64,000 nt of DNA from Catellatospora vulcania (GTDB lineage: Bacteria; Actinomycetota; Actinomycetes; Mycobacteriales; Micromonosporaceae), in the NCBI RefSeq assembly GCF_009720385.1, contig NZ_ML769302.1:372001-436000 (forward strand), read 5' to 3'. The position numbers and the translations under genes were made by a program. The notes beneath the pieces were generated by a model, which had not been told where the DNA came from, did not search any database, and saw nothing but the letters and a program-made list of their open reading frames with translations. Below, one piece after another: positions 31,638 through 42,391 of this stretch (position 1 is the first letter of the stretch; every line of letters begins with the position of its first letter).

Positions 31638-33362
31638 TCAGGCGAGCAGGGCCTTCAGGAAGATGGCTTCCATCTGGCTGGGGTCGGTGACCTGGAACGC
31701 GGCGCCGCCGGCGGTGTCGGCGATGGCCTGCAGGTCGGTCAGCTTCACGTCCGGGCCGAGGCCCAGCAGCACGACCCGGATCGGCTTGGTCACGTCGGCC
31801 AGCTTCTCCAGCTCGCGCTGCACGGCACGCAGCGCCATGCCGGAGTTGTCCCGGCCGTCGGTGAAGACCACCAGCGTGTTGCTGCGGCTCGGGTCGTACC
31901 CCTGGAGCAGCTCGCGGTACCCGTCGATGATCGACTTGTAGAGCGGGCAGATGTCGGTCGGCACGGGCGCGGCGTGCTGGACGGCGGTGTTCAGCTTGTT
32001 GCGCTGCGACTTGGTCAGCTCGGCCAGCGGCACCAGCGGCTGGTGGCCCGGACCGGCGAACGCCCACAGGCCGACCTCGCTCTCGTCGGTGAAGAGCTTC
32101 AGGCCCTTCTCCGCCGCGCTGCGCAGCACCTGCATGCGCACGGCCGTGTTGCCGCCGCCGGTCATCGTGCGGCCCATCGACGAGGTGGCGTCGACCAGCG
32201 CGATCACCCGGGACGGCGTCTTCGCCGCGACCCAGACCGTCAGCGCGCCGCCGACCTTGTTCATGTCGTTGAGCGGCTGCACGAAGACCGTGTTCGAGGT
32301 GACGCCGTGGCCGGTCGGGAAGCCGGTGGAGGCCTCGCCCTCCGGCGAGCGCAGGCCCTTCGCGGCGAAGACCGACTTGTACTCCCCGCTGCGCAGGGCC
32401 TGCGAGAACAGGGCGGCCGCGGCGGCCAGCGGGCGCGGCTGGCGGGCCCGCACGGCGTAGGGGAAGTCCAGCGTCGGGGCCTGCGCCAGGGTGATCGCGG
32501 CCATCGGGGCCTTCGGCGTAGCCGCGTTGTAGGCGATCACGGCCTGCTCGCTGACCGGTGCGCCGGTCATCCCGGCGGCGTACGCCTTCCACAGCGCCCC
32601 GGTGTCGGCGACCGGCCCGCCGATGCCGCGGTACACCGCGACCAGCGCGGGCAGGTCGGCCTCGGAGGCGACGACCGCGTCGGACAGCATCATCGCGCCG
32701 ACCATGCCCGCGGTGTCCCGGCGCGGCTCGACCACGCCGAGCTTGAGCACGGGCGTCTTGGCGAACAGCAGGCTCTTGAGCATCGTGGCGTCGACGCCCG
32801 CGCCGAGGGAGTCGGTGAGGTCGCGGGCGACGGTCTCCGGCACGGCGAGCACCACCGGGCTGGCCGCCAGGGACGGGGCGGTGGCGTCGAAGATGTCGCG
32901 GTCGACCCCGCGGACCCGGCCCAGCCAGTAGCTCGAGTCCGGCACCCAGACCACGGGCAGGTCGGCGTCGGCGGGGGTGGGCTCGGGCTTGCCGGCCACG
33001 TCCACCGTGCCGCCCGCCCAGGTGCCCAGGCCGTTGGCCATCTGGTAGGACGCCTTCTCGACGACCTCGACGCGGACGCAGTCCTCGCCGACCGTCGGGC
33101 TGGTGGCGCTCCAGCGGGAGCCGATCTCGGTGAGGGCGGGCGCGATGGCCGGGTCGGCGGCGACGGTCAGGGTGATGCCGGCGCTGCCGCAGCCGTCGGC
33201 GTCCGCGCTGACGGAACGCAGCACGACGGTGGCCAGGCCGCATACGGACAGGGCACTGATGATGATGACGGGAATCCGTACGGCCCGGCGGCCGAACAGA
33301 CCGGTCCGCGGGGCGGGTGCCTCGGGGGCATCCCAGCCGCGACGGATGTGGCGTCCAGACAT
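31638..33362 (-). CDS. Substrate-binding-like plus VWA domain membrane protein
   Basis: 574 residues. Short cytoplasmic Arg-rich start, one transmembrane helix (about 30-52, IPVIIISALSVCGLATVVL), then an extracellular region resembling a type 2 periplasmic binding protein (ITLTVAADPAIAPALTEIGSRW, VWVPDSSYWLGR), and a C-terminal von Willebrand A domain (about 375-570) with the MIDAS motif ALVDATSSMGR (a DxTxS variant of DxSxS) and FTDGRDNSG. Common in actinobacteria, function unknown; presumably binds a surface ligand or partner in a metal-dependent way. Confidence 0.8.
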   Translation of the reverse strand: MSGRHIRRGWDAPEAPAPRTGLFGRRAVRIPVIIISALSVCGLATVVLRSVSADADGCGSAGITLTVAADPAIAPALTEIGSRWSATSPTVGEDCVRVEVVEKASYQMANGLGTWAGGTVDVAGKPEPTPADADLPVVWVPDSSYWLGRVRGVDRDIFDATAPSLAASPVVLAVPETVARDLTDSLGAGVDATMLKSLLFAKTPVLKLGVVEPRRDTAGMVGAMMLSDAVVASEADLPALVAVYRGIGGPVADTGALWKAYAAGMTGAPVSEQAVIAYNAATPKAPMAAITLAQAPTLDFPYAVRARQPRPLAAAAALFSQALRSGEYKSVFAAKGLRSPEGEASTGFPTGHGVTSNTVFVQPLNDMNKVGGALTVWVAAKTPSRVIALVDATSSMGRTMTGGGNTAVRMQVLRSAAEKGLKLFTDESEVGLWAFAGPGHQPLVPLAELTKSQRNKLNTAVQHAAPVPTDICPLYKSIIDGYRELLQGYDPSRSNTLVVFTDGRDNSGMALRAVQRELEKLADVTKPIRVVLLGLGPDVKLTDLQAIADTAGGAAFQVTDPSQMEAIFLKALLA

Positions 33363-33547
33363 GGGTGACTCCCAGTGAGGAGGCGGCGGCGCCGAGCCCT
33401 ACGGCGGGGGTTACCGGGGCGGCAGCACGCCGAACTTCGCGTCAGCTTAGATGTCCCGCAGCCAGGCGCAACCGGGTGATGACAGAATTCACTCACGGTT
33501 GCCGAAGCTCGCGCTCCGTGACGATTCCGGACCTTCAATATCACCAA

Positions 33548-33598
33548 AAGCGCCGCGGGGCGCACTCTCCGTGCCGGAGAGTGCGCCCCGCGGCGCTT
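33548..33598. terminator. Perfect hairpin terminator
   Basis: 23-bp perfect arms (33548-33570, including GCCGCGGGGCGCACTCTCC, and 33576-33598) with a 5-nt loop, 17 bp beyond the ArsR stop on the minus strand, preceded on the plus side by AAAA which would give a U run in the minus-strand transcript. Confidence 0.85.
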
Positions 33599-33614
33599 GA
33601 GGGCCTTGCCAGGG

Positions 33615-33983
33615 TCAGCGAGCCTTCTTGGTCGCGCGCTTGCGCGGCGGCGTCAGCAGCTCGGCGACGGTGGCGATGGCGGACGGCACCAGGCTGTAGT
33701 ACGCCCACACACCGCGCTTGTCGCGGTTGAGCAGGCCCGCCTCGGTGAGGATGCGCAGGTGGTGGCTGACAGTCGGCTGGGACAGGCCCAGCGGAGCGGT
33801 CAGGTCACAAACACACGCCTCGCCCTCGGGGGCAGACTGGATAAGGCTGAGCAGCCGCAGGCGGGCCGGGTCGGCGAGCGCCTTGAGGACGCCGGCCAGA
33901 CGCTCCGCGTCGGCACGCTCGATCGGCTCACCAGCGAGGGGCGAGATTTGAGGCAGCGGGGTTTCCACCAGAGCTGTTCCCAC
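33615..33983 (-). CDS. ArsR-family (metal- or redox-sensing) repressor
   Basis: 122 residues from GTG 33983, which has AGGAAG 7 bp before it; an ATG at 34010 would lack one. Winged-helix core with ALADPARLRLLSLIQ, then EACVCDLTAPLGLSQPTVSHHL, where the CVCD in helix 3 is the classic ArsR/CadC metal site (Cys-x-Cys), and GVWAYYSL. The C-terminus is basic (RKRATKKAR). No transporter or arsenate reductase gene is adjacent, so its targets lie elsewhere or it is autoregulated through the palindrome at 34011-34042. Confidence 0.88.
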   Translation of the reverse strand: MGTALVETPLPQISPLAGEPIERADAERLAGVLKALADPARLRLLSLIQSAPEGEACVCDLTAPLGLSQPTVSHHLRILTEAGLLNRDKRGVWAYYSLVPSAIATVAELLTPPRKRATKKAR

Positions 33984-34010
33984 GTGATTTCTTCCTTCCA
34001 ACAACAGCAT

Positions 34011-34042
34011 CGATCCACCTACATATTAGCAGGTACGGATCG
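34011..34042. promoter_or_regulatory. Interrupted palindrome upstream of ArsR gene
   Basis: Nested inverted repeats CGATCC/GGATCG (34011-34016 and 34037-34042) and ACCT/AGGT (34017-34020 and 34031-34034) around an AT-rich centre ACATATTAGC. Position and AT-rich core suit an ArsR autoregulatory operator overlapping the promoter. Confidence 0.45.
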
Positions 34043-34050
34043 GAGTTCCG

Positions 34051-34581
34051 TTAGGCCGACAGGCCAAGGTCCGCCAACGTATAGGCGGCTCGGTACGACA
34101 GACCGGCAGCACGCACCGTATCGCCCGCGCCTCGATCGACAATAACCGCAACACCGATGACCTCGGCACCCGCCTCCCGCAGTGCATCAATAGCGGCAAG
34201 AACACTACCGCCAGTAGTCGAGGTGTCCTCGACAGCGAGCACGCGGCGGCCGGCCACCTCGGGTCCTTCGATGCGGCGCTGGAGCCCGTGCGCCTTACCC
34301 GCCTTGCGCACCACGAACGCGTCCAGCGGACGCGAGGCGGTGTGCAGCATGGCGGCGGCGACCGGATCGGCGCCGAGCGTGAGACCGCCCACGGCGTCGA
34401 ATTCCCAGTCCGCGGTCAGGTCGTTCAACACGCGCCCGACCAGGGGCGCAGCAGCGTGGTGCAGGGTGATCCGGCGGAGGTCGACGTAGTAGTCGGCCTC
34501 CTGTCCCGAGGACAGGACCACCTTTCCCCGAACCACCGCGAGGTCAGTGATGAATTTACGCAGGTCGTCGCGGTCGGACAT
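34051..34581 (-). CDS. pyrE: Orotate phosphoribosyltransferase
   Basis: 176 residues, typical of actinobacterial PyrE. PRPP-binding motif VLAVEDTSTTGGSVL (about 112-126), substrate motifs EADYYVDLRRITL and GGLTLGADPVAAAML, and FVVRKAGKAHG. Converts orotate plus PRPP to OMP in pyrimidine synthesis. Solitary here, not with the rest of the pyr operon. Confidence 0.95.
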   Translation of the reverse strand: MSDRDDLRKFITDLAVVRGKVVLSSGQEADYYVDLRRITLHHAAAPLVGRVLNDLTADWEFDAVGGLTLGADPVAAAMLHTASRPLDAFVVRKAGKAHGLQRRIEGPEVAGRRVLAVEDTSTTGGSVLAAIDALREAGAEVIGVAVIVDRGAGDTVRAAGLSYRAAYTLADLGLSA

Positions 34582-34648
34582 GGGACGGACACTACCCGCC
34601 GATCCTGAGAGCTCGATCTAGGGGGGTGCGTTGACCTCCCCACACGCG

Positions 34649-35545
34649 TCAGCTGTCGGTTTCGGTGTCCCGCCCGGTGCGCACCCGGGCCCCCCGCGCG
34701 AGCCGCCGCAGCAGCCGCGTCGGGGTGTGCCGCATGAACCCGACCAGCACTTTGTATTTCCAGCTCGGCACGCTCACCGTGCGGCCCCGCCGCAGGTCAC
34801 GCAGGCTGTCGGAGACCACCTGGGGGGCCTGCAGCCACAGCCACTCCGGCGTCTTCGTCATGTTGATTCCGGCCCGGTCGTGGAACTCCGTACGGGTGAA
34901 TCCCGGGCACAGCGCCATCACCCGAACGCCGCGGTGCGCCACCGAAAGCGCCACCGATTCGCTGAAGTTGGTGACCCATGCCTTACTCGCCGGATAGGTA
35001 CTACCAGGCATCGCCGCGCCGAACCCGGCCACCGATGAGACATTGATGACATCTCCGCGGCCACGCGCCGTCATGGCGGGCAGTGCCGCGTGCGTCAGCC
35101 GCATCACCGCTTGCACGTTCACCGCCAGCAGATGCAGCTCCTGTTCCACTGTGGATTTCAGGAACGGCGTGTTCAGCGACAGTCCCGCGTTGTTCACCAG
35201 CAGATCCACCGGGCGGGCGGTGTCGCGCAGCCGCGCCTCCACCAGCTCGCAACCCTCCGTGGTGGCCAGATCCGCCGAGATGACACTCGCCTGCACGCTG
35301 TACGCGCTGCGCAGTGCCTCGGAGAACTCGGCAAGCCGACCGGCGTCGCGGGCCACGAGCACCACGTCCCAGCCGTCGGTGGCGAGCCGGACCGCGAAGG
35401 CGCGCCCGATGCCGGCGGTCGCGCCGGTGACCAGGGCGGTGCGGCGCTCGCCCGCCGGTTCGGGGGTGGTCTCGGGCGCCGCCGCGGCGTCGGGCACGGC
35501 GGTGCCGGCGGAGGAGGCTGTGGTGGAGGAGGAAGAGGACGACAT
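34649..35545 (-). CDS. Short-chain dehydrogenase/reductase
   Basis: 298 residues. A low-complexity Ser/Ala-rich N-terminus of about 35 residues precedes the Rossmann motif TGATAGIGRAFA; NNAG at about 118; catalytic Ser in INVSSVAGF and the YxxxK motif in YPASKAWV. The C-terminus is basic (RLLRRLARGARVR) with WKYKVLVGFMRHTP, as in the membrane-associated DltE/SDR family that acts on lipid-linked substrates. Substrate unknown. It follows the membrane protein gene at 35555 with a 9-bp gap, probably in one transcript. Confidence 0.88.
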   Translation of the reverse strand: MSSSSSSTTASSAGTAVPDAAAAPETTPEPAGERRTALVTGATAGIGRAFAVRLATDGWDVVLVARDAGRLAEFSEALRSAYSVQASVISADLATTEGCELVEARLRDTARPVDLLVNNAGLSLNTPFLKSTVEQELHLLAVNVQAVMRLTHAALPAMTARGRGDVINVSSVAGFGAAMPGSTYPASKAWVTNFSESVALSVAHRGVRVMALCPGFTRTEFHDRAGINMTKTPEWLWLQAPQVVSDSLRDLRRGRTVSVPSWKYKVLVGFMRHTPTRLLRRLARGARVRTGRDTETDS

Positions 35546-35554
35546 CGGCTCACC

Positions 35555-36214
35555 TCAGGCGGTAGTCGAGGGGGGCACCGCGGGGGTGTCGGGGCCCGGC
35601 GGCAGCGCTCGCGTCCGGCTGAAGAAGGCGTTCGCAGCCGGCAGGGCGAGCAGCACCGCAGTGGCAATGTAGCCGAGAACCTGGCCCACCGAGGAGAGTC
35701 CGGACAGGGCCGCCCACCAGCCGGGGAAGGAGTCGACGAGGGCCTGCACCCCGCGGGTGATCGAGGGGTCGCCGCCGCCCTGCACCGTCACGTTGCCGGA
35801 GCCCAGGCTCGCCGCGCCGGAGATGCCGCAGCAGGCGAGCATGACGCCCAGGCCGCAGACGATCCAGGTGAGGATCCGGGCGACCCGGTTGCCCTGCCAC
35901 ACGCCCCAGGCCAGGGCCAGCAGCACGATCGCGGCTAGCACCGAGACCAGGGCGCTGGTGAGGAGGGCGGCCTTGAGGCTGGTCTCGATGTTGCCCAGGT
36001 CGGCCGGGTTCACTCCCACCAGCACGGCCCGGACCCGGAACCGGTTGAGCACGCTGCTGATCGCGGCGAGGTGCAGGATCGCGTTAATCAGGTTGAGCAG
36101 GGCGAGCAGGGCGAGCACGGCGGCCGCGACGGTGACCACCATGGGCCGGGCCGAGAGTGCTCTGGGAGCGGCCGGGGACACCGGCTCCACCGGAGACGAG
36201 GCGGATTGCGTCAT
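35555..36214 (-). CDS. Four-helix membrane protein (paralogue of 36353-36988)
   Basis: 219 residues from ATG 36214, with GGGGGT upstream; a longer start at 36268 is less likely. Four hydrophobic segments (about 28-50, 80-105, 115-138, 180-203), a cysteine pair in VMLACCGISGA, and the C-terminal stretch LALPAANAFFSRTR. The neighbour gene has the same layout and ends LALPPSNAFFRKPT, so the two are tandem duplicates. No known family recognised; its gene is followed 9 bp later by the SDR. Confidence 0.65.
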   Translation of the reverse strand: MTQSASSPVEPVSPAAPRALSARPMVVTVAAAVLALLALLNLINAILHLAAISSVLNRFRVRAVLVGVNPADLGNIETSLKAALLTSALVSVLAAIVLLALAWGVWQGNRVARILTWIVCGLGVMLACCGISGAASLGSGNVTVQGGGDPSITRGVQALVDSFPGWWAALSGLSSVGQVLGYIATAVLLALPAANAFFSRTRALPPGPDTPAVPPSTTA

Positions 36215-36309
36215 TGGCGTACCCCCGATGCGGCCCGAAGATTGCTCCAGATCGGAAGTTACCCGCACTACCAGGGAATATGTGTCTGATTGGGGATATC
36301 GCCGACAGC

Positions 36310-36342
36310 AGAGGGACCGGTGCGATCAGCACCGGCCCCTCT
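36310..36342. terminator. Hairpin terminator
   Basis: Arms 36310-36323 and 36329-36342 (AGAGGGACCGGTGC against AGAGGGGCCGGTGC) with one mismatch and a 5-nt loop, 10 bp beyond the stop of the membrane protein gene at 36353 on the minus strand. Confidence 0.75.
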
Positions 36343-36352
36343 GGCTGGCAGG

Positions 36353-36988
36353 TCAGACGGCCGGGTAGCCCGGCGGCGTCCATTCCGGCGTCGGCTTGCG
36401 GAAGAACGCGTTCGACGGAGGCAGGGCCAGCATGATGATCACGGCCAGCAACGACAGCAGGAGCACCACGCTCATCACCGTGCTCACCGCGGTGGACCAG
36501 GACGGCATGGCCTCGGTGAGGCGCCGGGTCACCTCCTCCTGGTCGAGGCCGGGGGTGCTGCCGGACGAGCCGAAGCTGCTGCCGACCGAGGCGAACGCCA
36601 GGCTGAAGCCGATGCAGCAGAAGCCGAGGCCGGCCATTACCCAGGTGGTGATCCGGGCCCACTGCTTGCCGCGGCCCACGAACAGGCCGAGCACGACGAA
36701 AAGCACGGCGAGCAGCACGTACAGGCCGGCCCCGATGTAAGAGCCGATCGTCGCGGCGGCGGCAGTGGTCTCCGCGAGGTTGGCGTCCATACCGGCATCC
36801 CGGTAGATGTCCTCGAAGAGACCCTCGGGCATCGACGCGAACGTGTACACGGAGATCGCCGAACTGATCACCAGGACGGCCGAGATGACGTAGAGCAGCA
36901 GGGCGGACAGGGAGACCGTGCTCGGCCGCGGGACGGAGCCCGGTGCGGCGGGAACGAGGTAACCGCTCGGGGGTGGCGTGTACGACAT
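36353..36988 (-). CDS. Four-helix membrane protein (paralogue of 35555-36214)
   Basis: 211 residues from ATG 36988 (MSYTPPPSGYLVP), with a GTG at 36997 as alternative. A Pro-rich cytoplasmic start, four hydrophobic segments (about 26-50, 80-105, 113-140, 172-195), GLGFCCIGFSLAF paralleling the CC motif of the downstream paralogue, and the shared end motif LPPSNAFF. Function unknown. Terminated by the hairpin at 36310-36342, so it is not obviously co-transcribed with its paralogue. Confidence 0.65.
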   Translation of the reverse strand: MSYTPPPSGYLVPAAPGSVPRPSTVSLSALLLYVISAVLVISSAISVYTFASMPEGLFEDIYRDAGMDANLAETTAAAATIGSYIGAGLYVLLAVLFVVLGLFVGRGKQWARITTWVMAGLGFCCIGFSLAFASVGSSFGSSGSTPGLDQEEVTRRLTEAMPSWSTAVSTVMSVVLLLSLLAVIIMLALPPSNAFFRKPTPEWTPPGYPAV

Positions 36989-37074
36989 GCAGCACACCGT
37001 AATCGCCGACCGCCACGCGCGCCTGCGACCTCAGATCGAGCGCAGCTCACCCCTCAGGAGGAGGCGCACCAAGC

Positions 37075-37120
37075 CCACGGGGCGGCGGAAACGGCTGCGC
37101 GCCGTCCCGCCGCCCCGTGG
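37075..37120. terminator. Hairpin terminator of clpB
   Basis: 14-bp perfect arms 37075-37088 (CCACGGGGCGGCGG) and 37107-37120, ten bases beyond the clpB stop on the minus strand. Confidence 0.8.
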
Positions 37121-37129
37121 AGTGCCTGG

Positions 37130-39709
<2,580 letters not shown>

Positions 39710-39740
39710 ACGCTCCCTCGACTATGGTCTCCGAACCAAA

Positions 39741-39761
39741 GTTGAGCCTACTGCACTCAAC
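39741..39761. promoter_or_regulatory. HAIR operator (HspR site) of clpB
   Basis: GTTGAGC-CTACTGC-ACTCAAC closely follows the HspR consensus CTTGAGT-N7-ACTCAAG, and with the flanking bases forms AAGTTGAG/CTCAACTT. The only gene start beside it is clpB (39709). Confidence 0.85.
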
Positions 39762-39796
39762 TTATCCGGGCCAGTCGGGAGCGCCCGGTGAGCGAG

Positions 39797-40957
39797 CTAC
39801 TTCAATGTGACTTTCGTCCACTCGCGCTGCCAGCCGCGGCCGGTGCCCAGATAGAACTCGCCGTACTGATCCTGCCGGGCGAACAGCGTGCCGTCGGGCA
39901 GTTCGGTGACCCAGTCCAGCCGCGGTGAGCCGGGGATCTCGACGTAGCGGTCGGCGAGGTAGCCGACGGTGTCCGGACCCGCGATGGCCAGCAGTCCGTC
40001 GCCGACCGGGGCCACCGTGTACATCCGATTCGGCTGCTCGCGCAGGCCCTCGATCGGGCGGGCCCGCCAGGCGCCGTCCACCAGCTGCCAGATCAGCGGC
40101 AGGCCGGTCGCCTTGAGCACCGAGCCGCGTAGCAGTGACGTGCCGCCGCCGCTCGCGGACATCATGTCCTGCTCCCCGACGAGCCACACGTCGCCGGTGG
40201 GGGAGACCCGTACCGACAGCATCCACAGCTTGCGGCCGGGCTGGTCCGGCACGGGCAGCCGCTGCCAGGTGCGCCCGCCGTCGACGCTGCGGGCGGTCTC
40301 CTTCTTCGGCTCCAGGGCGGTCAGCCAGATCGCGCCGTCGGGCGTGGCGACCGCGCCCGCACCCTGGTAGCCGTCGGGCAGCGGGACCGGCTCACCGGTC
40401 TGCCAATCGCGCAGCACCGGCTCGTTCGCGGTGAAGTCCACGCCGTAGCGGACGCCGGTGGCCGCGTGGTACTCGGCCGGGACGGTGCGGCTGGGGGTGA
40501 AGGTCCGGCCGCCGTCCCGGGACAGGTGGTACGCGTCGGCCTTCTCGCCCCAGATCATGATCTGCTGCGGTCCCACCGCGTAGAGCTGGATGCTGCTGTC
40601 GTCCTCGGTCAGCGGCATCGGCCGCGCCTGCCAGGTGACCCCGGCGTCCGCGGTCGCGAACAGGCGGCCCCGGCACGACCCCGTGCCCTCGCAGTCGGTG
40701 AAGACGGCGTAGCCGTTGCGGGCGTCGGCGAACTCGACGAAAGGGTGGTAATCGGACGGCACGCCGACGTCGGTCGTGCGTTCGGTGACCACGGCCCGCG
40801 CGGGCGGGGCCGGGTGGGTCGCGCCCGGAGCGGCGCCCGTGGGCGAGGCGGGCGTCTCGCCGCGGGGCGTGCACGCCGTGGCCATCGCGAGCCCGAGCGT
40901 CAGGACGAGCAGCGGGCGTACGCGGACCGCGAATCGATTCACGCTGGTGGAAGTCAT
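39797..40957 (-). CDS. Secreted lipoprotein, BNR/sialidase-like beta-propeller
   Basis: 386 residues from ATG 40957. Lipoprotein signal with ATAC and Cys at about 28, then a Pro/Thr/Ala-rich linker and a beta-propeller-like body with Asp-box-like motifs (SRDGGRTFTPS, SVDGGRTWQRL, TADAGVTWQA). Such propellers bind surface ligands or act as photosystem-assembly-like scaffolds; a hydrolase role would need catalytic residues I cannot identify. Upstream of it lies 230 bp with nothing clear. Confidence 0.7.
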   Translation of the reverse strand: MTSTSVNRFAVRVRPLLVLTLGLAMATACTPRGETPASPTGAAPGATHPAPPARAVVTERTTDVGVPSDYHPFVEFADARNGYAVFTDCEGTGSCRGRLFATADAGVTWQARPMPLTEDDSSIQLYAVGPQQIMIWGEKADAYHLSRDGGRTFTPSRTVPAEYHAATGVRYGVDFTANEPVLRDWQTGEPVPLPDGYQGAGAVATPDGAIWLTALEPKKETARSVDGGRTWQRLPVPDQPGRKLWMLSVRVSPTGDVWLVGEQDMMSASGGGTSLLRGSVLKATGLPLIWQLVDGAWRARPIEGLREQPNRMYTVAPVGDGLLAIAGPDTVGYLADRYVEIPGSPRLDWVTELPDGTLFARQDQYGEFYLGTGRGWQREWTKVTLK

Positions 40958-41174
40958 ACCGGGTCGAGCCACGAGCGGGCGGGGCGGTTCCCGGACATGG
41001 CGCGCCGACCCCGTCCCGACGCCGGGCGACCGTGCGGGGTTGGTCGCAATGCGTAACAGGTTGATGAAACTACTTGTCTTGACCTTCCCTTGAGCTGGGA
41101 AGGCACGCTAGCGTGTCGCGGCAGCAGCGCCGCTGACTTTGGCCGCGTCTTCCACAATCCCGCGTCGTCACAGC

Positions 41175-41180
41175 GGAGGA
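41175..41180 (+). promoter_or_regulatory. Strong ribosome binding site GGAGGA
   Basis: GGAGGA followed by GATAACG and ATG 41188, 7 bp spacing; it fixes the start of the small conserved gene downstream. Confidence 0.75.
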
Positions 41181-41187
41181 GATAACG

Positions 41188-41619
41188 ATGAGCGCTCCCC
41201 CGGCGGTGTTCCGAGGATTCGCCAACCCGGTCGACCCCACCCCCAACGAGTTGCGCACCTGGGCGTACGCGCCGGACTCCGTGCCGCTCACCGCCATGCC
41301 GCCGGACTGGGACCTGCTCGTCTCGGGGGACAGGCTCATCGCGACCCTGTTCGACCTGGCGATGGACACCAGCTGCCCGGCCCGCCGCTTCGCCATGCAC
41401 TGCCTGTACATCTACGCCGCCGACGCCATCCGCACCGGCTTCAAGGCCCACCCGCGGCGCAAGCTGCGCAAGCTGGTCGAAGAGGCCGAGGAGGAGGGCG
41501 ACGAGCAGATGGCGATCTGGGCCCACAACACCCGCGTGCTGCTGGCCCGCCCGCAACTGTTCGACTACCACGACTGGTGCGAGGGCGGCCTGGTCCGGCA
41601 CTCGCGCCGCCTGCAGTAA
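41188..41619 (+). CDS. Conserved hypothetical protein
   Basis: 143 residues with a strong ribosome site. Helical, soluble, with several Cys (SCPARRFAMHCLYIYAADAI, HDWCEGG) and a charged helix (RRKLRKLVEEAEEEGDEQ). I do not recognise a domain. The phrase about a locally conserved actinomycete protein would need a search. A bidirectional terminator separates it from the small helical protein on the other strand. Confidence 0.65.
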   Translation: MSAPPAVFRGFANPVDPTPNELRTWAYAPDSVPLTAMPPDWDLLVSGDRLIATLFDLAMDTSCPARRFAMHCLYIYAADAIRTGFKAHPRRKLRKLVEEAEEEGDEQMAIWAHNTRVLLARPQLFDYHDWCEGGLVRHSRRLQ

Positions 41620-41638
41620 AAGCACCTGATCTCGCACA

Positions 41639-41675
41639 CACGGCTCCCCGCGGCACCTGACCGCGGGGAGCCGTG
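41639..41675. terminator. Bidirectional hairpin terminator
   Basis: 15-bp perfect arms 41639-41653 (CACGGCTCCCCGCGG) and 41661-41675, between convergent genes ending at 41619 and 41687. Confidence 0.85.
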
Positions 41676-41686
41676 GCGCGATACGA

Positions 41687-41902
41687 CTATTTCTTGTCCA
41701 TCTTGTCGATCGCGTCTTTAGCCATGTCCTGGGCCTTGTCGACGTGACCGGTGTACTTGCCGCCGGTCTTGGCGTCGACGGCGTCGCCGGCCTGGTCGAC
41801 GGCCTTCTTGGCCTTGTCCTGCATCTGCTTGGCCTTGTCCGAGGCCTGGTCCGCCTTGTCGTCGATGCCCAGGGCGTCCTTGGCCTTGTCCAACATGCCC
41901 AT
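41687..41902 (-). CDS. Small Lys/Asp-rich helical protein (CsbD/Rv0909-antitoxin-like)
   Basis: 71 residues composed almost entirely of Ala, Asp, Lys and Gln in heptad-like repeats (DKAKDALG, DKAKQMQDKAKKAVDQAGDAVD, DKAQDMAKDAIDKMDKK). This pattern is annotated as the Rv0909/MT0933 antitoxin family or CsbD-like stress protein; no toxin gene accompanies it. A 76-bp gap separates it from hspR. Likely a LEA-like stress protein rather than an antitoxin (inference). Confidence 0.65.
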   Translation of the reverse strand: MGMLDKAKDALGIDDKADQASDKAKQMQDKAKKAVDQAGDAVDAKTGGKYTGHVDKAQDMAKDAIDKMDKK

Positions 41903-41977
41903 TTCATCCCCCTCCGGGCCAGTCCGACAATTCGGACTGGTCCCTTATCGAGGATACCGGCGGGCGACCGGCCGGAC

Positions 41978-42385
41978 TCAGCCTTCGGCCGAACGCGGCC
42001 GCCAGACCACCAGCGCCGTCGACGTGCGCGTGCTCGGCAGCAGATCGGTACGCGGGAACGCGGAGATGGTCTCCAGCTGCGCCAGCCGCCGCTCGGCATA
42101 CGCCAGCTGCTGGTGAGCCTGCTCCAGCCGCTCGCGCAACTCCAGCACCAGCCGCTCCAGGTCGATGATCCGCTTGACGCCGGCCAGGCTGACGCCCTCC
42201 TCCTGGCTCAGCCGCTGGATCTCGCGCAGCAGCTCGACGTCGCGCAGGCTGTAGCGGCGCCCGCCGCCCGCGGAGCGACCCGGCTCGACCAGACCCATCC
42301 GGTCGTACTGCCGCAACGTCTGCGGGTGCATGCCGGCCAGCTGCGCGGCCACCGAGATGAGCAGCACCTTCGCTTGTTCATCCAC
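41978..42385 (-). CDS. hspR: Heat-shock repressor HspR (MerR family)
   Basis: 135 residues. MerR-type HTH ([37 protein letters not shown]) followed by a coiled-coil dimerisation helix ([19 protein letters not shown]). Seven bases separate its start from the dnaJ stop, closing the dnaK-grpE-dnaJ-hspR operon found in actinobacteria. HspR represses the dnaK operon and clpB through HAIR sites, with DnaK as co-repressor; the sites at 39741 and 46395 fit. Confidence 0.94.
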   Translation of the reverse strand: MDEQAKVLLISVAAQLAGMHPQTLRQYDRMGLVEPGRSAGGGRRYSLRDVELLREIQRLSQEEGVSLAGVKRIIDLERLVLELRERLEQAHQQLAYAERRLAQLETISAFPRTDLLPSTRTSTALVVWRPRSAEG

Positions 42386-42391
42386 TGTGGA

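Noticed and set aside
41687-41902. A toxin-antitoxin pair suggested by the Rv0909-like antitoxin annotation
   Set aside because: No second gene of toxin size or fold is adjacent; the neighbours are hspR and a terminator.
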